Shown one piece after another: positions 18,394 to 26,873 of a stretch of 64,000 nucleotides of DNA. The notes beneath the pieces were generated by a model. The model worked only from the letters and a program-made list of their open reading frames with translations, searched no databases and was not told where the DNA came from. The position numbers were made by a program, and so were the translations under genes. The stretch lies in contig CAZUGO010000090.1 of the NCBI GenBank assembly GCA_964619935.1, forward strand, positions 34,633-98,632, in the 5' to 3' direction. The first letter of the stretch is position 1; each line of letters begins with the position of its first letter. Source of the stretch: CAZUGO01 sp964619935 (lineage in GTDB: Bacteria; Planctomycetota; Phycisphaerae; UBA1845; CAIVHJ01).

Positions 18394-19350
18394 CTAAGCA
18401 ACATGGCCGAGCACTTCACGCGGGGATCGATGTTTCCAGGACCGCACCAGGGCCGGCAGTCCTGCGGTCACAAACCAGAGCAACGCAACGCCGCGCATGA
18501 CGGCGCTGGCCAGCACGCTGGTCGCCAGCGGCGCCACCACTAGGCTGGCGGCGGCACCGATCACGAACTCGTTGATTCCCAGCCCGGCGGGCGTGATGCT
18601 GACGTACACCGCCAGCACGCCGATGGTCCCCAGCAACAGGCAGCCGCCCAATGGGACCTCCAGGCCGACGGCCCGATAGGCACACGCGAACCCGGCGGCC
18701 GCACAGCCGAACGACAGCGTGTGCATGAGCAGCAAGGTGGGAATGATCGCCGACTGGGCCCGGAGTTGGGCATGGCCGCTGCGGAGGTCATTCCAGGCCC
18801 GTCCGAACCAGTGCGTCGCCCGGACTTCGGGCAGCGGAACGAGCAGCGCGACCAAAGCCGCCAGCGTACAGCCGTTGAGCAGCACGAATAACACCACTGC
18901 CGAGGGCTGGGCCAGCCCGTAGGTCGCGGCCAGGGCGATGCTGCCGGTCAGGCCGGCGGCCGCGATCATCAGCAGACTGTTCATGACGAAGAGGCTGGCG
19001 AAATGGGCATACAGCAACCCGCTGCGGCGTTTGAGATAGCGGGCCCGGTACAAGGTTCCGGCGCGCATCGGCAAATGGTTGAGCAGTCCGCCGGCCACCT
19101 GCAGACCGAATAGCTCACCGAAGGGCACCCGGATCCCCAGGCCGCGCAGGGCCACCGCCAGAGTGATGGTGTTCAGCAGCCAACTCAGCCAGGTGCAGGC
19201 GGTGATCACGCCGAAGCGCTGCGGCGTCAGCGCCCAGCCGCGCAGCAGCAGGTCGCGATGGTGCACCAGGTAGGCGGCCAGGGCCGCGACCATGGTGATC
19301 ATCAAGGCGGTTTCGACAAGCCTGCGGGCCATTGGGTTCATGTCCGGCAC
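18394..19350 (-). CDS. Lysylphosphatidylglycerol-synthase-TM/UPF0104-type membrane protein
   Basis: 318 residues, seven to eight hydrophobic helices, no soluble domain. Landmarks are FGELFGLQVAGGLLNHLPM, ARYLKRRSGLLYAHF and AGLGINEFVIGAAASL, which is the AGLGxxE motif of the LPG_synthase_TM family (PF03706). Members of this family are suspected lipid or glycolipid flippases. In EPS loci without a Wzx they may carry that role; this is inference. The 81-base gap to the downstream GT-C gene shows no terminator, so they are likely co-transcribed. Confidence 0.8.
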   Translation of the reverse strand: MPDMNPMARRLVETALMITMVAALAAYLVHHRDLLLRGWALTPQRFGVITACTWLSWLLNTITLAVALRGLGIRVPFGELFGLQVAGGLLNHLPMRAGTLYRARYLKRRSGLLYAHFASLFVMNSLLMIAAAGLTGSIALAATYGLAQPSAVVLFVLLNGCTLAALVALLVPLPEVRATHWFGRAWNDLRSGHAQLRAQSAIIPTLLLMHTLSFGCAAAGFACAYRAVGLEVPLGGCLLLGTIGVLAVYVSITPAGLGINEFVIGAAASLVVAPLATSVLASAVMRGVALLWFVTAGLPALVRSWKHRSPREVLGHVA

Positions 19351-19369
19351 CGTGCGTGATCCGGTTGGG

Positions 19370-20014
19370 TCAGCACCGGGCGGCCACGTAAATGACCTGG
19401 TAGCTGAATCCCACCGGGCAGGGCAGCCCGTAAGGCCACAACCCCACGGCGGCGACCTCGATCACGCCGTAGCCGGCGCGCTCCAACAGCCGGGTCATCC
19501 AGCGCGGACTGAAGTAATACGTGTGTTCGGGATCGAAAAAGTAGCGCCGCGAACGCAGCCACTCGCACAGCAGCACCGGGAAGCTCAGTGGATTGGGCGT
19601 GCTCAGAATCAGGCGACCTCCGGGATTCAGCGAGCCGGCCAGTTCGCGGACCAGGGCGTAGGGATTCTCCAGGTGTTCAATAAACTCACCGGCGATGATG
19701 GTGTCGTAGCGCTGCTGTCCGCTGAGCGGTCGCAGGCTGAAGATGTCGCCCACCAGGTGCTGGTCGTAATCGTCCGGGGCGGAGGGAGCGACCCGGTCGA
19801 TGCCGGTCACGCGGCGATTGGAAGCAGGCAGGTGCGGGTTGGGCATGGCCGCGTAGCCGACGTCCAGGATGTGATGCCCCTGGGCCCGCGCGGCCAGCAG
19901 CCGCTGCCGGCGGCGCTCATAGCGACCCAGTCGCAGCCACGCCGTCGGCCCGGGGTCCACCGCCAGCGGTGGTCGGGCTGCGTCGCAACCCGGGGTCAGG
20001 GCGCCGGTGTTCAT
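19370..20014 (-). CDS. Class I SAM-dependent methyltransferase, atypical motif I
   Basis: 214 residues. Methyltransf_11-like order is visible: HILDVGYAAMPN (motif I position, about 48-59), VTGIDRV, then YDTIIAGEFIEHLENPYAL, LNPGGRLILSTPNPLSFP and HTYYFSPRWMTRLLERAGY. The SAM-binding glycine motif is unusual because the expected GxGxG reads GYAAMPN. A sugar or glycolipid acceptor is likely from context. It is transcribed away from an 865-base non-coding region and could head the unit running to 16693. Confidence 0.78.
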   Translation of the reverse strand: MNTGALTPGCDAARPPLAVDPGPTAWLRLGRYERRRQRLLAARAQGHHILDVGYAAMPNPHLPASNRRVTGIDRVAPSAPDDYDQHLVGDIFSLRPLSGQQRYDTIIAGEFIEHLENPYALVRELAGSLNPGGRLILSTPNPLSFPVLLCEWLRSRRYFFDPEHTYYFSPRWMTRLLERAGYGVIEVAAVGLWPYGLPCPVGFSYQVIYVAARC

Positions 20015-20315
20015 GCGGGATCATCTCCATGTAGCAGTCTGGCGAGATCCGGCCGCCAGCGGACAGCCGCGATACCAGGCTTCATACTTATCGGGTGTCG
20101 GGGCCGGGCTGTTGAGAACCTGAGGGCCAAGCATACCCAGCACCCGTTGCGGCGGGCTGCTTCAGGACCGTCGCAACGCTGCGGATCCCCAAGAAACCTT
20201 CTATTGGGCCCCTTGGACTTACGATTTCAGGAATAGCGGCTGCTCTCATAAATCATTGTTTTACAGTATGTTATGCATTTGCCCGTGGCGCGTTTGGGAG
20301 GTGTTTTGATACGTT

Positions 20316-20332
20316 TCGACGGAGATCGTCGA
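20316..20332. promoter_or_regulatory. Perfect inverted repeat, possible operator or hairpin
   Basis: TCGACG and CGTCGA flank the 5-base loop GAGAT. It lies about 300 bases upstream of the minus-strand methyltransferase start at 20014. Confidence 0.35.
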
Positions 20333-20357
20333 TCACAGAGGCTCTGTCGCGTTTCTT

Positions 20358-20386
20358 TATAACTAACTGTAATATAATTGGTTATA
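20358..20386. promoter_or_regulatory. A+T-rich dyad, possible operator
   Basis: TATAACTAA (20358-20366) faces TTGGTTATA (20378-20386) across 11 bases, with one mismatch between arms. It is the most A+T-rich point for several kilobases. No regulator gene is adjacent. Confidence 0.35.
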
Positions 20387-20575
20387 TATCAAAAAGCCTG
20401 TGAGATTTTCAATTCAATATGGATTCGGTTAGGGTTGCTCCGATCGCCGGTGGCACGGCCCGGACCGGATCCGCCTCCCGCCCGAACTCCAGAACCCTCC
20501 GCCGGACCTGGGCGGGAGCCGGTGAGCTGGGAACACCCAGCCCAGGGGTCCAGATTCCCGGCGGCCCGAGTGGGG

Positions 20576-20756
20576 CCGCGCGGTAAGCATTCGAAAGGGG
20601 CCCGCGCAGCAAGGGGTGGTTCGCCGGCGCGGTGAGGACCGGGACCCTGGCGCGGCAAGGGTTGGACTCCGGCGCAGTACGCGCCGGCTCCCGGCGCGGT
20701 ACGGGTTGCGCGCCGGCGCGGTACGGAACGCCTCCCGGCGCAGCAGGCGCTCGACC
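20576..20756. repeat. G+C-rich tandem array, eight degenerate units of 22-25 bp
   Basis: Units begin at 20576, 20601, 20624, 20647, 20669, 20691, 20713 and 20735. Spacing is 25, 23, 23, 22, 22, 22 and 22. The conserved head of the last five units is close to CCGGCGCGGTACGG; the remaining ~8 bases vary. The best-conserved units are those starting at 20691 and 20713. There are no intervening spacers of constant length, so it is not CRISPR. It is in a non-coding gap between two methyltransferase genes. Confidence 0.7.
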
Positions 20757-20879
20757 CCAACACCCCGGGAGCGCGCTCCGCAGACCCGGCGGGTGTGACC
20801 CCCAGGCCTCTACGGACGTTGCAACGCAACCGCCCCGCCGGGAAACCGGCGCCCTGCCCCCCCGGCGGCATCTCAGTTT

Positions 20880-21629
20880 TCATTGTGGCAAGGGTGGCGT
20901 GTCGGTGGACTGAGCAGGGGTGTCCGGTTCGTGCCGCACAGCGTGCGCACCGGGCAATGGGGAATCGTCCTCGTTGCGGTCCGCCGTCTGGGGCGGCTTC
21001 TTCAGGATGAAGGCCGCCGACGGGACCAGTAGTTCGCGCAGGACGGGAATGCGGGTCATGAAGTGCAGCCGAAAATGTGAATCGCGGGTGGCCAGCAGGC
21101 GCATGCCCGCTCCTGAGATCAGCCGCAGCATCCGGCGGAACGTGATCGGGTACAGGCCGGCCTCGGCATACGAGCGGGCCGGGATGGACTCTCGGAACCA
21201 CAATTGCCGCAGGAAGCGCGCCGCCTTGAAGGGCAGCACATGGAACGGTTTCAGGGTGTGTCCGGCGTGCGGATTGAACCACGGTGGAATCAGGAAGTAA
21301 CACAGGCCGCCCGGGCGGGTGACCCGGAACATTTCGCGAATGGAGGCCTGCTGTCGCACCGTGGGAATGTGTTCCAGAACGCCACGACAGATCACCAGAT
21401 CGAATCGATTGGAGGCCAGCGGGATGTCGTCGGCGAAGCAGCGCACGGTGTCAGGCCACAGGGGGATTCCCGGGTCCGGATCGACGTTGGTGGCCCGGCA
21501 GCCGCGAAGCTGGTGCAGCACTTGGCAGAACTCGCCGCGGGCGCCGCCGACGTCCAGGACCTGGCAGTCGTCCAGATCGATGAATTCCTCGAGTTCCATG
21601 ATCAGCACGCGGGCCAGGTAGCGGCGCAT
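20880..21629 (-). CDS. Class I SAM-dependent methyltransferase
   Basis: 249 residues from ATG 21629. Motif I is CQVLDVGGARGEFCQVLHQ. It is followed by FADDIPLASNRFDLVICRGVLEHIP split over motifs II-III and by VTRPGGLCYFLIPPWFNPHAGH. The C-terminal ~35 residues are polar and low-complexity. The frame stays open upstream to about 21737 with protein-like sequence (HYRRLWFYNFHRHEGRNYER) but no ATG, GTG or TTG, so either this ATG or a CTG further up is the start. It is the last gene of the wbp/his operon and may methylate a sugar of the glycan. Confidence 0.75.
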   Translation of the reverse strand: MRRYLARVLIMELEEFIDLDDCQVLDVGGARGEFCQVLHQLRGCRATNVDPDPGIPLWPDTVRCFADDIPLASNRFDLVICRGVLEHIPTVRQQASIREMFRVTRPGGLCYFLIPPWFNPHAGHTLKPFHVLPFKAARFLRQLWFRESIPARSYAEAGLYPITFRRMLRLISGAGMRLLATRDSHFRLHFMTRIPVLRELLVPSAAFILKKPPQTADRNEDDSPLPGAHAVRHEPDTPAQSTDTPPLPQ

Positions 21630-21777
21630 GCGTTCATAGTTGCGGCCTTCGTGCCGGTGGAAATTGTAGAACCACAGGCGGCGATAGTGGTCCAGCAGAT
21701 TGAACTGCAGGGGTTGCAGGGCCGGCGCCTCCGGGAATCAGGGAGCAGCAATCAACCGCGTGGTGTCCATTTCAGGA

Positions 21778-23064
21778 TCATGCCCGGCGCTCACTTCCGG
21801 GCCGGTCTCGGAAATCCATCTCGTGCAGAAACGGCGGGGTCCAAGGCAGGATCAGCCGGGCGAGGTGCTTCATGATCCTGCGGTTGCGCCGGAACAGCGG
21901 GTAGTACGACGGGTAGTCGCTGAACCGCCGCGGCGGCAGGGCCAGGATGGCGTTGAAATCGGCCGATGACAGTTCCAGTTTCTTGATGACGTAGTCCAGG
22001 TCCGCCTGCAGGCGCTGCGGATCGCCCGGCGGTTCAGCCAAGGCCCGCAGCGCCTGTTCGCGGGCCAGCGTGCCGGAACGAACCTGGGCCGAGCAAGTCA
22101 CGATCCGCTTGTCGATTTGAAACTTGTGCGGCAGCAGGTAGGCATACACGAAACGCGTGTACAGCGATTCATAATGGTGTCCGCCGTAATCCTCCCAGCC
22201 CAGCTCACGGCTGAGCAGGGCCTGGGCTTGCGGTTTGTCGTACTCAATGTGGTTCAGCGGCCGGACCATGGTAATGCCCTGCAGCAGGCTGTAGCGGCAC
22301 AAGCGGGTCAGCGTCAGGTTCGGAAACGAGCGCATCGGGCGGCGGCCGAACCGGCGGTGTATGGCGGCCATGGTCCGGCCGTCGATGTAGGTCCACTCCG
22401 TGGGCATCTTGCCTTCGCTGCGAAAGTGGTTACCGACGATGATGTGCCGGATCCCTTCGCGGGCGGCGACGTGGTACAGCGCCCCGGTGATGCCCAGGTC
22501 GGTGGGGCCGTCGGCCCAGGGCAGCGAGGCTCTCAGGTAGGCCACCAGCAGGTCCTTGAATTCTTCCCAGTCGACGACATAGGTAAACAGGTCGATGTCC
22601 AGCGTCTTGAGGGCCCGCTGGATGTTGTGGACGGCAATCTCCGAGTTCCAGCCGTTGTCGAAATGCACGGCCAGCGGCCGAAGGCCCAGCTCACGGGCCA
22701 GCCACAACAGGTAGGTGCTGTCGGTGCCGCCGCTGACCCCGATGATGCAGTCATACTTGCCGCGCCGCCCGCACCGCCGGATGCGCTCGACCACGACGTC
22801 GAGCTGTCGCCGGCCGGCGGCGCCCAGTGGCCATTGCGCTGCCAGGCGATCGTGCAGGGCGCAATAATTGCATTCCCCGTGGTCGTCAAAAAAAATGCCG
22901 GGCACCCCGGCGGTCAGGACGCAGCGCGTGCAGCGTTCAGCGGGCGCGCGGCTTGCCGCGGCGCGGCCCACGGGCCGCTGGGCCTCGGTCGGACAGACTG
23001 CGGTGTCGCTGCGGCTCACCCAGGTGCTCCTGGCAGGGAATCGAGATACCCGGGTTATCGGCAT
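21778..23064 (-). CDS. wbpG: N-acetyl sugar amidotransferase (WbpG-like)
   Basis: 428 residues. Zinc-binding pairs CTRC and CNYC lie at about 45-70. The ATP-pyrophosphatase loop is IIGVSGGTDSTYLLWLARE at about 108. LAVHFDNGWNSE and PFLHEMDFR complete the WbpG/TIGR03573 pattern. In Pseudomonas O-antigen pathways WbpG works with HisH2 and HisF2 to turn a 3-acetamido group into a 3-acetamidino group; HisH supplies ammonia from glutamine. HisH2 and HisF2 genes are in the same operon here. The first ~40 residues are poorly conserved, so a later start is possible. Confidence 0.88.
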   Translation of the reverse strand: MPITRVSRFPARSTWVSRSDTAVCPTEAQRPVGRAAASRAPAERCTRCVLTAGVPGIFFDDHGECNYCALHDRLAAQWPLGAAGRRQLDVVVERIRRCGRRGKYDCIIGVSGGTDSTYLLWLARELGLRPLAVHFDNGWNSEIAVHNIQRALKTLDIDLFTYVVDWEEFKDLLVAYLRASLPWADGPTDLGITGALYHVAAREGIRHIIVGNHFRSEGKMPTEWTYIDGRTMAAIHRRFGRRPMRSFPNLTLTRLCRYSLLQGITMVRPLNHIEYDKPQAQALLSRELGWEDYGGHHYESLYTRFVYAYLLPHKFQIDKRIVTCSAQVRSGTLAREQALRALAEPPGDPQRLQADLDYVIKKLELSSADFNAILALPPRRFSDYPSYYPLFRRNRRIMKHLARLILPWTPPFLHEMDFRDRPGSERRA

Positions 23065-23220
23065 CCGGCCTGGCCGACTTGGGAAGGACGGTCAGGTCAC
23101 CTGCGAATTGCCGTTCCGTTGTTGCTGAGTCCGTCGCTTGGGGGGCGGCGGGTCGAGGACTGCTGCTGGCTCGATGTCCGGAGCCCGGGTGCGGGCCCGG
23201 GTGATCCGGCCCGCAAGCAG

Positions 23221-25365
23221 TCACGGTTGGCGGGCCGAGGGCATGCGGATGGCACCGCTGCGAATCAGCGCCGGCAGGACCAGCATGTCGCCGGCCAGCG
23301 CCGTGATCACGGCCAGCGGCATGAGCATGCCCAGCATGCGGAAGGGCAGGTAGCTGCTGATGGCCATGGGTGCAAATCCGATCGCGAAGATGACTGAAGT
23401 TTGCACGATGGCCGACCCGGCGAATCCATAGGCGCGGTGCAGGGCCGCGGCGGGGGTGGCTCCGCGGCGGTGTTCGATGGACCAGCGGCTCAGGAAGTGA
23501 ATCGTGTCGTCAACGGCGATTCCAATGGTGATCAGCAGAACGATGACCGCGTCCGAATCGACCGCACCCCAGACGATCCCCAGGGCGCCACCCACCGCCA
23601 GGAGTGGCAGCAGGTTGGGCAACAGCGACCACAGGCCGATCCGGAGCGATCGGAACAGCAGCACCAGGATGACCGAGATCGTCGCGAAAGCGACCAGCAG
23701 GGCCCGCTGGTTGGTGACCAGGTGGGCGTCGAGCCAGCGGCCGGCCAGGTAGAAGAAGCCGGAAGGTTCAACGGTGATGTCCGGTCCCAGTGCTGCCTGA
23801 ACATCGCGGCGCATCCGTTCACCGAGCGTGAAAATAGCGGTGACACCGGTTTCGCGCACCAGGGCCACCAGGTGGACTTCCCGGCGGGTCACATCGACAA
23901 ACCGGGTGAGTTCGGTCAGCGCTCGGGGCTGAAGCGAGCTGACGGCCAGAGGTGGCAGGACCTTGGTGACTTGGGGATAGGCCGCGATGATCCGGTGGCA
24001 GGCGGCCAGCCGCGGGAGCATGCCGAGGCCGAAGGTGGCGTCGTCCTCGGCCGTGAGGAACAACTCGATCGCGAGGGTCCCCGAGAAATGGTCGTTGAAA
24101 TAGGTCGTGTCGCGGCGCAGAGCGCTGTGGGGCGACATACGGGCCACAAAATCGGTTTCGATGTGGATCCGGGTGCAGCCCCAGCCCAGAGCGCCCATCA
24201 GCAGCACGGTGCCGCTGAGCACCGCCCAGGGATGGTTGGTGGCCAACCGCTCACAGCAGGTGAGCACGTCGTCCAGGATTCGGCCCGGCGCCCGGCGATC
24301 GGGGCGGGTCCACGGCCGGGGCGGTTGCATGAACGAGAAGACAATCGGGACCAGGGTCATCGCCAGGAGGAGTGCGACGGCGGTTCCGAATCCGAGCACG
24401 ATGCCGAGGTGCCGGAAGGCGGCCACGCCGATCAGCGAGATGCTCACGAAGCCCACGAAGGTGGTCAGCGAGGTCATGATGCACGCGGTGCCGACGTCGA
24501 CGGCGCTCGCCATGATGGCCTCGTCGCGGGCACGGCCACCGGCCAGTTCTTTGGCGTACGCGCTGCACAAATGCACCACGTCCGAAAAGGAAACGATCAG
24601 GATCAACGCCGGAGCCACGGCCAGCAGGACGTTGAGCCGGGGATCGAGCAGGCTGGAAAGTCCCATGGTCCAGAGGATGGCCAGCCCGGCCACCAGTCCG
24701 GTGAGCAGCACCGGCCACAGCCTGCGGAAGAACCCGTACACCGTCAACAGCAGCAGCCCGCCAACCAGCGGGGTGATCCAGGCCAGGTTCCGGCGTCCCT
24801 GCCGGGCGATCTCCGCGAGCATGGCGACAAACCCGCCAAAATGCAGGTCCGCCCGGTCGATGCCGCTGCGCTCGAAGCGGTTGCTGATGTCACGGATTGC
24901 CGCTGGGGCGCGTTCCAATGAGTGCAGATCGTCGGAATGAAACTCCAGCACGACGGCGGTGTGTCGCCCGTCGGTCGAGACCAGCAATCCGCCGGCCGCC
25001 GGATCGGCGGCCAGGGCGTCGATGTCGGCCGGGCGGCCGGCGGGCGTGACGCTGAAAATGCTGTCGACCCGGGCCACGCCGTCAAGGGTCTGCAGTGCTT
25101 CGACGACCCCGCGGAGCCGCTGCTGCACCGCAGGATCACGGAGTGCGGGGTGCGCGATGCCGATGATCAACTGTTCGCTGCCGCCGTAGCGTTGCAGGCG
25201 CTCGATGTAACGGCGGTGGTCGGCGGTATCCTGCAGAAACAGCTTGGACAGCGAGGTCGACATCGTGACCCGTGACAGGCCCAGCGCGGCCAGCCCGGAG
25301 ATGGCGGCGCAGATGACCAGCACGGTGACGCGGTGCCGCAAGACCCAGCCAAAGTAGGCGCGCAT
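23221..25365 (-). CDS. RND/MMPL-family transporter
   Basis: 714 residues from ATG 25365 (MRAYFGWVLRHRVTVLV). A TTG at 25440 would add 25 poorly supported residues. Two repeats each have one helix, a large extracytoplasmic domain and five helices. TSLSKLFL and the LVSFSDVVHL and AVDDTIHFLSRW blocks are typical of MMPL/HpnN-like exporters, including the SSD-like acidic residue pair. It lies between the hisF2 and wbpG genes, so it is probably co-expressed with glycan synthesis and may export a glycolipid or precursor. The substrate is unknown. Confidence 0.87.
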   Translation of the reverse strand: MRAYFGWVLRHRVTVLVICAAISGLAALGLSRVTMSTSLSKLFLQDTADHRRYIERLQRYGGSEQLIIGIAHPALRDPAVQQRLRGVVEALQTLDGVARVDSIFSVTPAGRPADIDALAADPAAGGLLVSTDGRHTAVVLEFHSDDLHSLERAPAAIRDISNRFERSGIDRADLHFGGFVAMLAEIARQGRRNLAWITPLVGGLLLLTVYGFFRRLWPVLLTGLVAGLAILWTMGLSSLLDPRLNVLLAVAPALILIVSFSDVVHLCSAYAKELAGGRARDEAIMASAVDVGTACIMTSLTTFVGFVSISLIGVAAFRHLGIVLGFGTAVALLLAMTLVPIVFSFMQPPRPWTRPDRRAPGRILDDVLTCCERLATNHPWAVLSGTVLLMGALGWGCTRIHIETDFVARMSPHSALRRDTTYFNDHFSGTLAIELFLTAEDDATFGLGMLPRLAACHRIIAAYPQVTKVLPPLAVSSLQPRALTELTRFVDVTRREVHLVALVRETGVTAIFTLGERMRRDVQAALGPDITVEPSGFFYLAGRWLDAHLVTNQRALLVAFATISVILVLLFRSLRIGLWSLLPNLLPLLAVGGALGIVWGAVDSDAVIVLLITIGIAVDDTIHFLSRWSIEHRRGATPAAALHRAYGFAGSAIVQTSVIFAIGFAPMAISSYLPFRMLGMLMPLAVITALAGDMLVLPALIRSGAIRMPSARQP

Positions 25366-25451
25366 GAAGGTCCCAGCCACGCCACCATCATAGGCGATGC
25401 CACGGGATGGCTGGTAGCCGCCGAACCGGTCGCGCTGCAACCCGTCGCGGG

Positions 25452-26258
25452 TCAGGCCGATGCGCTGATCCCGGTTGCGGCCGAAGCGGCCGCAGGGGCG
25501 CTGGCGGTCAGACCCCTGAGTTCATCCCGCTCCGGGAAGTTGATCAGCACGGCGCGGCGCGGTCCGTGAAACACGCACAGGCTGCCGACCGCGGCGGCCG
25601 TGGCCCCGGCGGCAATGGCCTGGGCCAGGTGTGCCGGTTGGCCGGCGCCACAGCCGGCGATGACCGGAATCTCGACCGCTTGTGCCGCCTCGCGGATCAG
25701 GTCCAGGTCATAGCCCAGTGCGGTGCCGTCGCGCTCCACGGCATTGAGCAGGATCTCGCCGGCGCCCAGGTCGGCGGCGCGGCGGATCCAGTCCAGCGCC
25801 TGGAGCCTGGTTCTGCGCTGACCGCAGTGGGTCACCACCACGCGCCGGCCGCGCCAGGTGCGGCAGACATCGATGGCGACCACGATGCTCTGGCTGCCGA
25901 AGCAGTCGGCGGCCTCCCGAATGAACGGCGGGCGATCCACGGCTGCGGTGTTCAGCGTGACCTTCTCGGCGCCGGCCGCCAGTAACCGGCGAATGTCCGC
26001 CAGGCTCCGGATCCCGCCGCCGATGGCAAACGGCATGTAGCACTCGTCGGCGATCCGCTGGATGATGTTGACGTCCGGGCAGGACCCGCGGGCGGTGGCG
26101 GCGATGTCCACAAACAGCAGCTCATCGACCTCCTTGTCATTGAAGATCTTGACCGCGTTGAGCGGGTCGCCCACATAGAGGTGGTTTCGAAAGCGGGTCC
26201 CCTTGACCAGACCGCAACCGCGGAGCAACAGGCAGGGAATGACGCGCGGTCGCCACAT
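25452..26258 (-). CDS. hisF2: HisF-type glutamine amidotransferase cyclase paralogue (HisF2/WbuZ)
   Basis: 268 residues, beta/alpha barrel. Recognisable blocks are RVIPCLLLRGCGLVKG, YVGDPLNAVKIFNDKEVDEL, FAIGGGIRSLADI, VVAIDVCRTW and VIAGCGAG. The first catalytic aspartate of histidine-pathway HisF (IPCLDV) is replaced by leucine here (IPCLLL), while the second (VAIDV) is kept. That substitution marks the surface-sugar paralogues rather than the histidine enzyme. The gene follows hisH2 with only three bases between stop and start. It should receive ammonia from HisH2 for the WbpG reaction. Confidence 0.88.
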   Translation of the reverse strand: MWRPRVIPCLLLRGCGLVKGTRFRNHLYVGDPLNAVKIFNDKEVDELLFVDIAATARGSCPDVNIIQRIADECYMPFAIGGGIRSLADIRRLLAAGAEKVTLNTAAVDRPPFIREAADCFGSQSIVVAIDVCRTWRGRRVVVTHCGQRRTRLQALDWIRRAADLGAGEILLNAVERDGTALGYDLDLIREAAQAVEIPVIAGCGAGQPAHLAQAIAAGATAAAVGSLCVFHGPRRAVLINFPERDELRGLTASAPAAASAATGISASA

Positions 26259-26261
26259 CGC

Positions 26262-26873
26262 TCAAGCGCTCCTGGCAAAAGCCTCGACCGCGGCGAACCC
26301 GCGGCGGTGACTCTTTTCCGGATGGAACTGGGTGCCGTAAAGATGGCCCCGGCGGATCATGGACACGAAGTCGTAGCCGTAGCGCGTGGTCGCCAGCACC
26401 GCATCAGGATCGACATCACACAGATGATAGGAGTGCGTGAAATAAAACCGCTGATGGGCATCGGCCGGAAACCACGGCGGCCCCGCCGGCTGGAGGGTGT
26501 TCCAGCCGACGTGGGGCACACGCAGCGCGGGCCCATGGCCGTTGAAGGCGAAGCGGCGGGTGCAGCCATCCAGCCAGCCCAGTCCGGCGGCATCGCCCTC
26601 CTCGCTGTGCCGGCTGAACAATTGCAGACCCAGGCAGATTCCCAGGATGGGGGTGCACTGCCGGGCGACCTTGTCGTCCAGCACGTCGCGCAACCCACGG
26701 TTTTTCAGATGGCGCATGCCTTCGGCGAAATGGCCGACTCCCGGCAGGATTAATTTGTCGGCACGCGCCACCACGTCGGGATCGGAGGTGACCGTGACCG
26801 CCAGACCGGCGTTGCTGAGCTTGTGAGCGATGGAGCGCAAGTTGCCCATGCCGTAGTCGACCACCACGATCAT
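26262..26873 (-). CDS. hisH2: HisH-type glutamine amidotransferase (HisH2)
   Basis: 203 residues. MIVVVDYGMGNLRSIAHKL is the family start. The class I glutaminase triad is visible as GICLGLQLF (Cys), with His and Glu in TQFHPEKSHR. It releases ammonia from glutamine. Placement between wbpI-like and hisF2 genes, and no other his genes, argues for the acetamidino-sugar pathway instead of histidine synthesis. Start ATG 26873 overlaps the upstream stop by four bases (ATGA). Confidence 0.9.
   Translation of the reverse strand: MIVVVDYGMGNLRSIAHKLSNAGLAVTVTSDPDVVARADKLILPGVGHFAEGMRHLKNRGLRDVLDDKVARQCTPILGICLGLQLFSRHSEEGDAAGLGWLDGCTRRFAFNGHGPALRVPHVGWNTLQPAGPPWFPADAHQRFYFTHSYHLCDVDPDAVLATTRYGYDFVSMIRRGHLYGTQFHPEKSHRRGFAAVEAFARSA

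Larger units (their letters stand above)
20015..20879. other. 865-base non-coding region with palindromes and a ~22-bp array
   Basis: No credible gene is seen. Open frames here are G+C-driven and overlap a real methyltransferase in the wrong frame. The part at about 20220-20420 is sharply A+T-richer than its surroundings and holds two inverted repeats (20316-20332, 20358-20386), a sensible promoter/operator region for the minus-strand gene starting at 20014. The part at 20576-20756 is a G+C-rich periodic array, listed separately. Confidence 0.6.

Noticed and set aside
20576..20756. CRISPR array
   Set aside because: Units are too short and degenerate, have no constant-length spacers, and there are no cas genes in the window.
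20389..21303. 304-codon minus-strand open frame across the gap and into a methyltransferase gene
   Set aside because: It overlaps the real methyltransferase in another frame, has Arg/Pro/Gly-rich composition and no domain. It arises from high G+C content and the repeat array.
23401..24921. 506-codon plus-strand frame antisense to the RND transporter
   Set aside because: The transporter frame has clear RND motifs. The antisense product is a composition artefact.
26262..26873. Histidine biosynthesis operon (hisH with hisF)
   Set aside because: No other his genes are present, HisF lacks its first catalytic Asp, and the neighbours are amino-sugar enzymes including WbpG.
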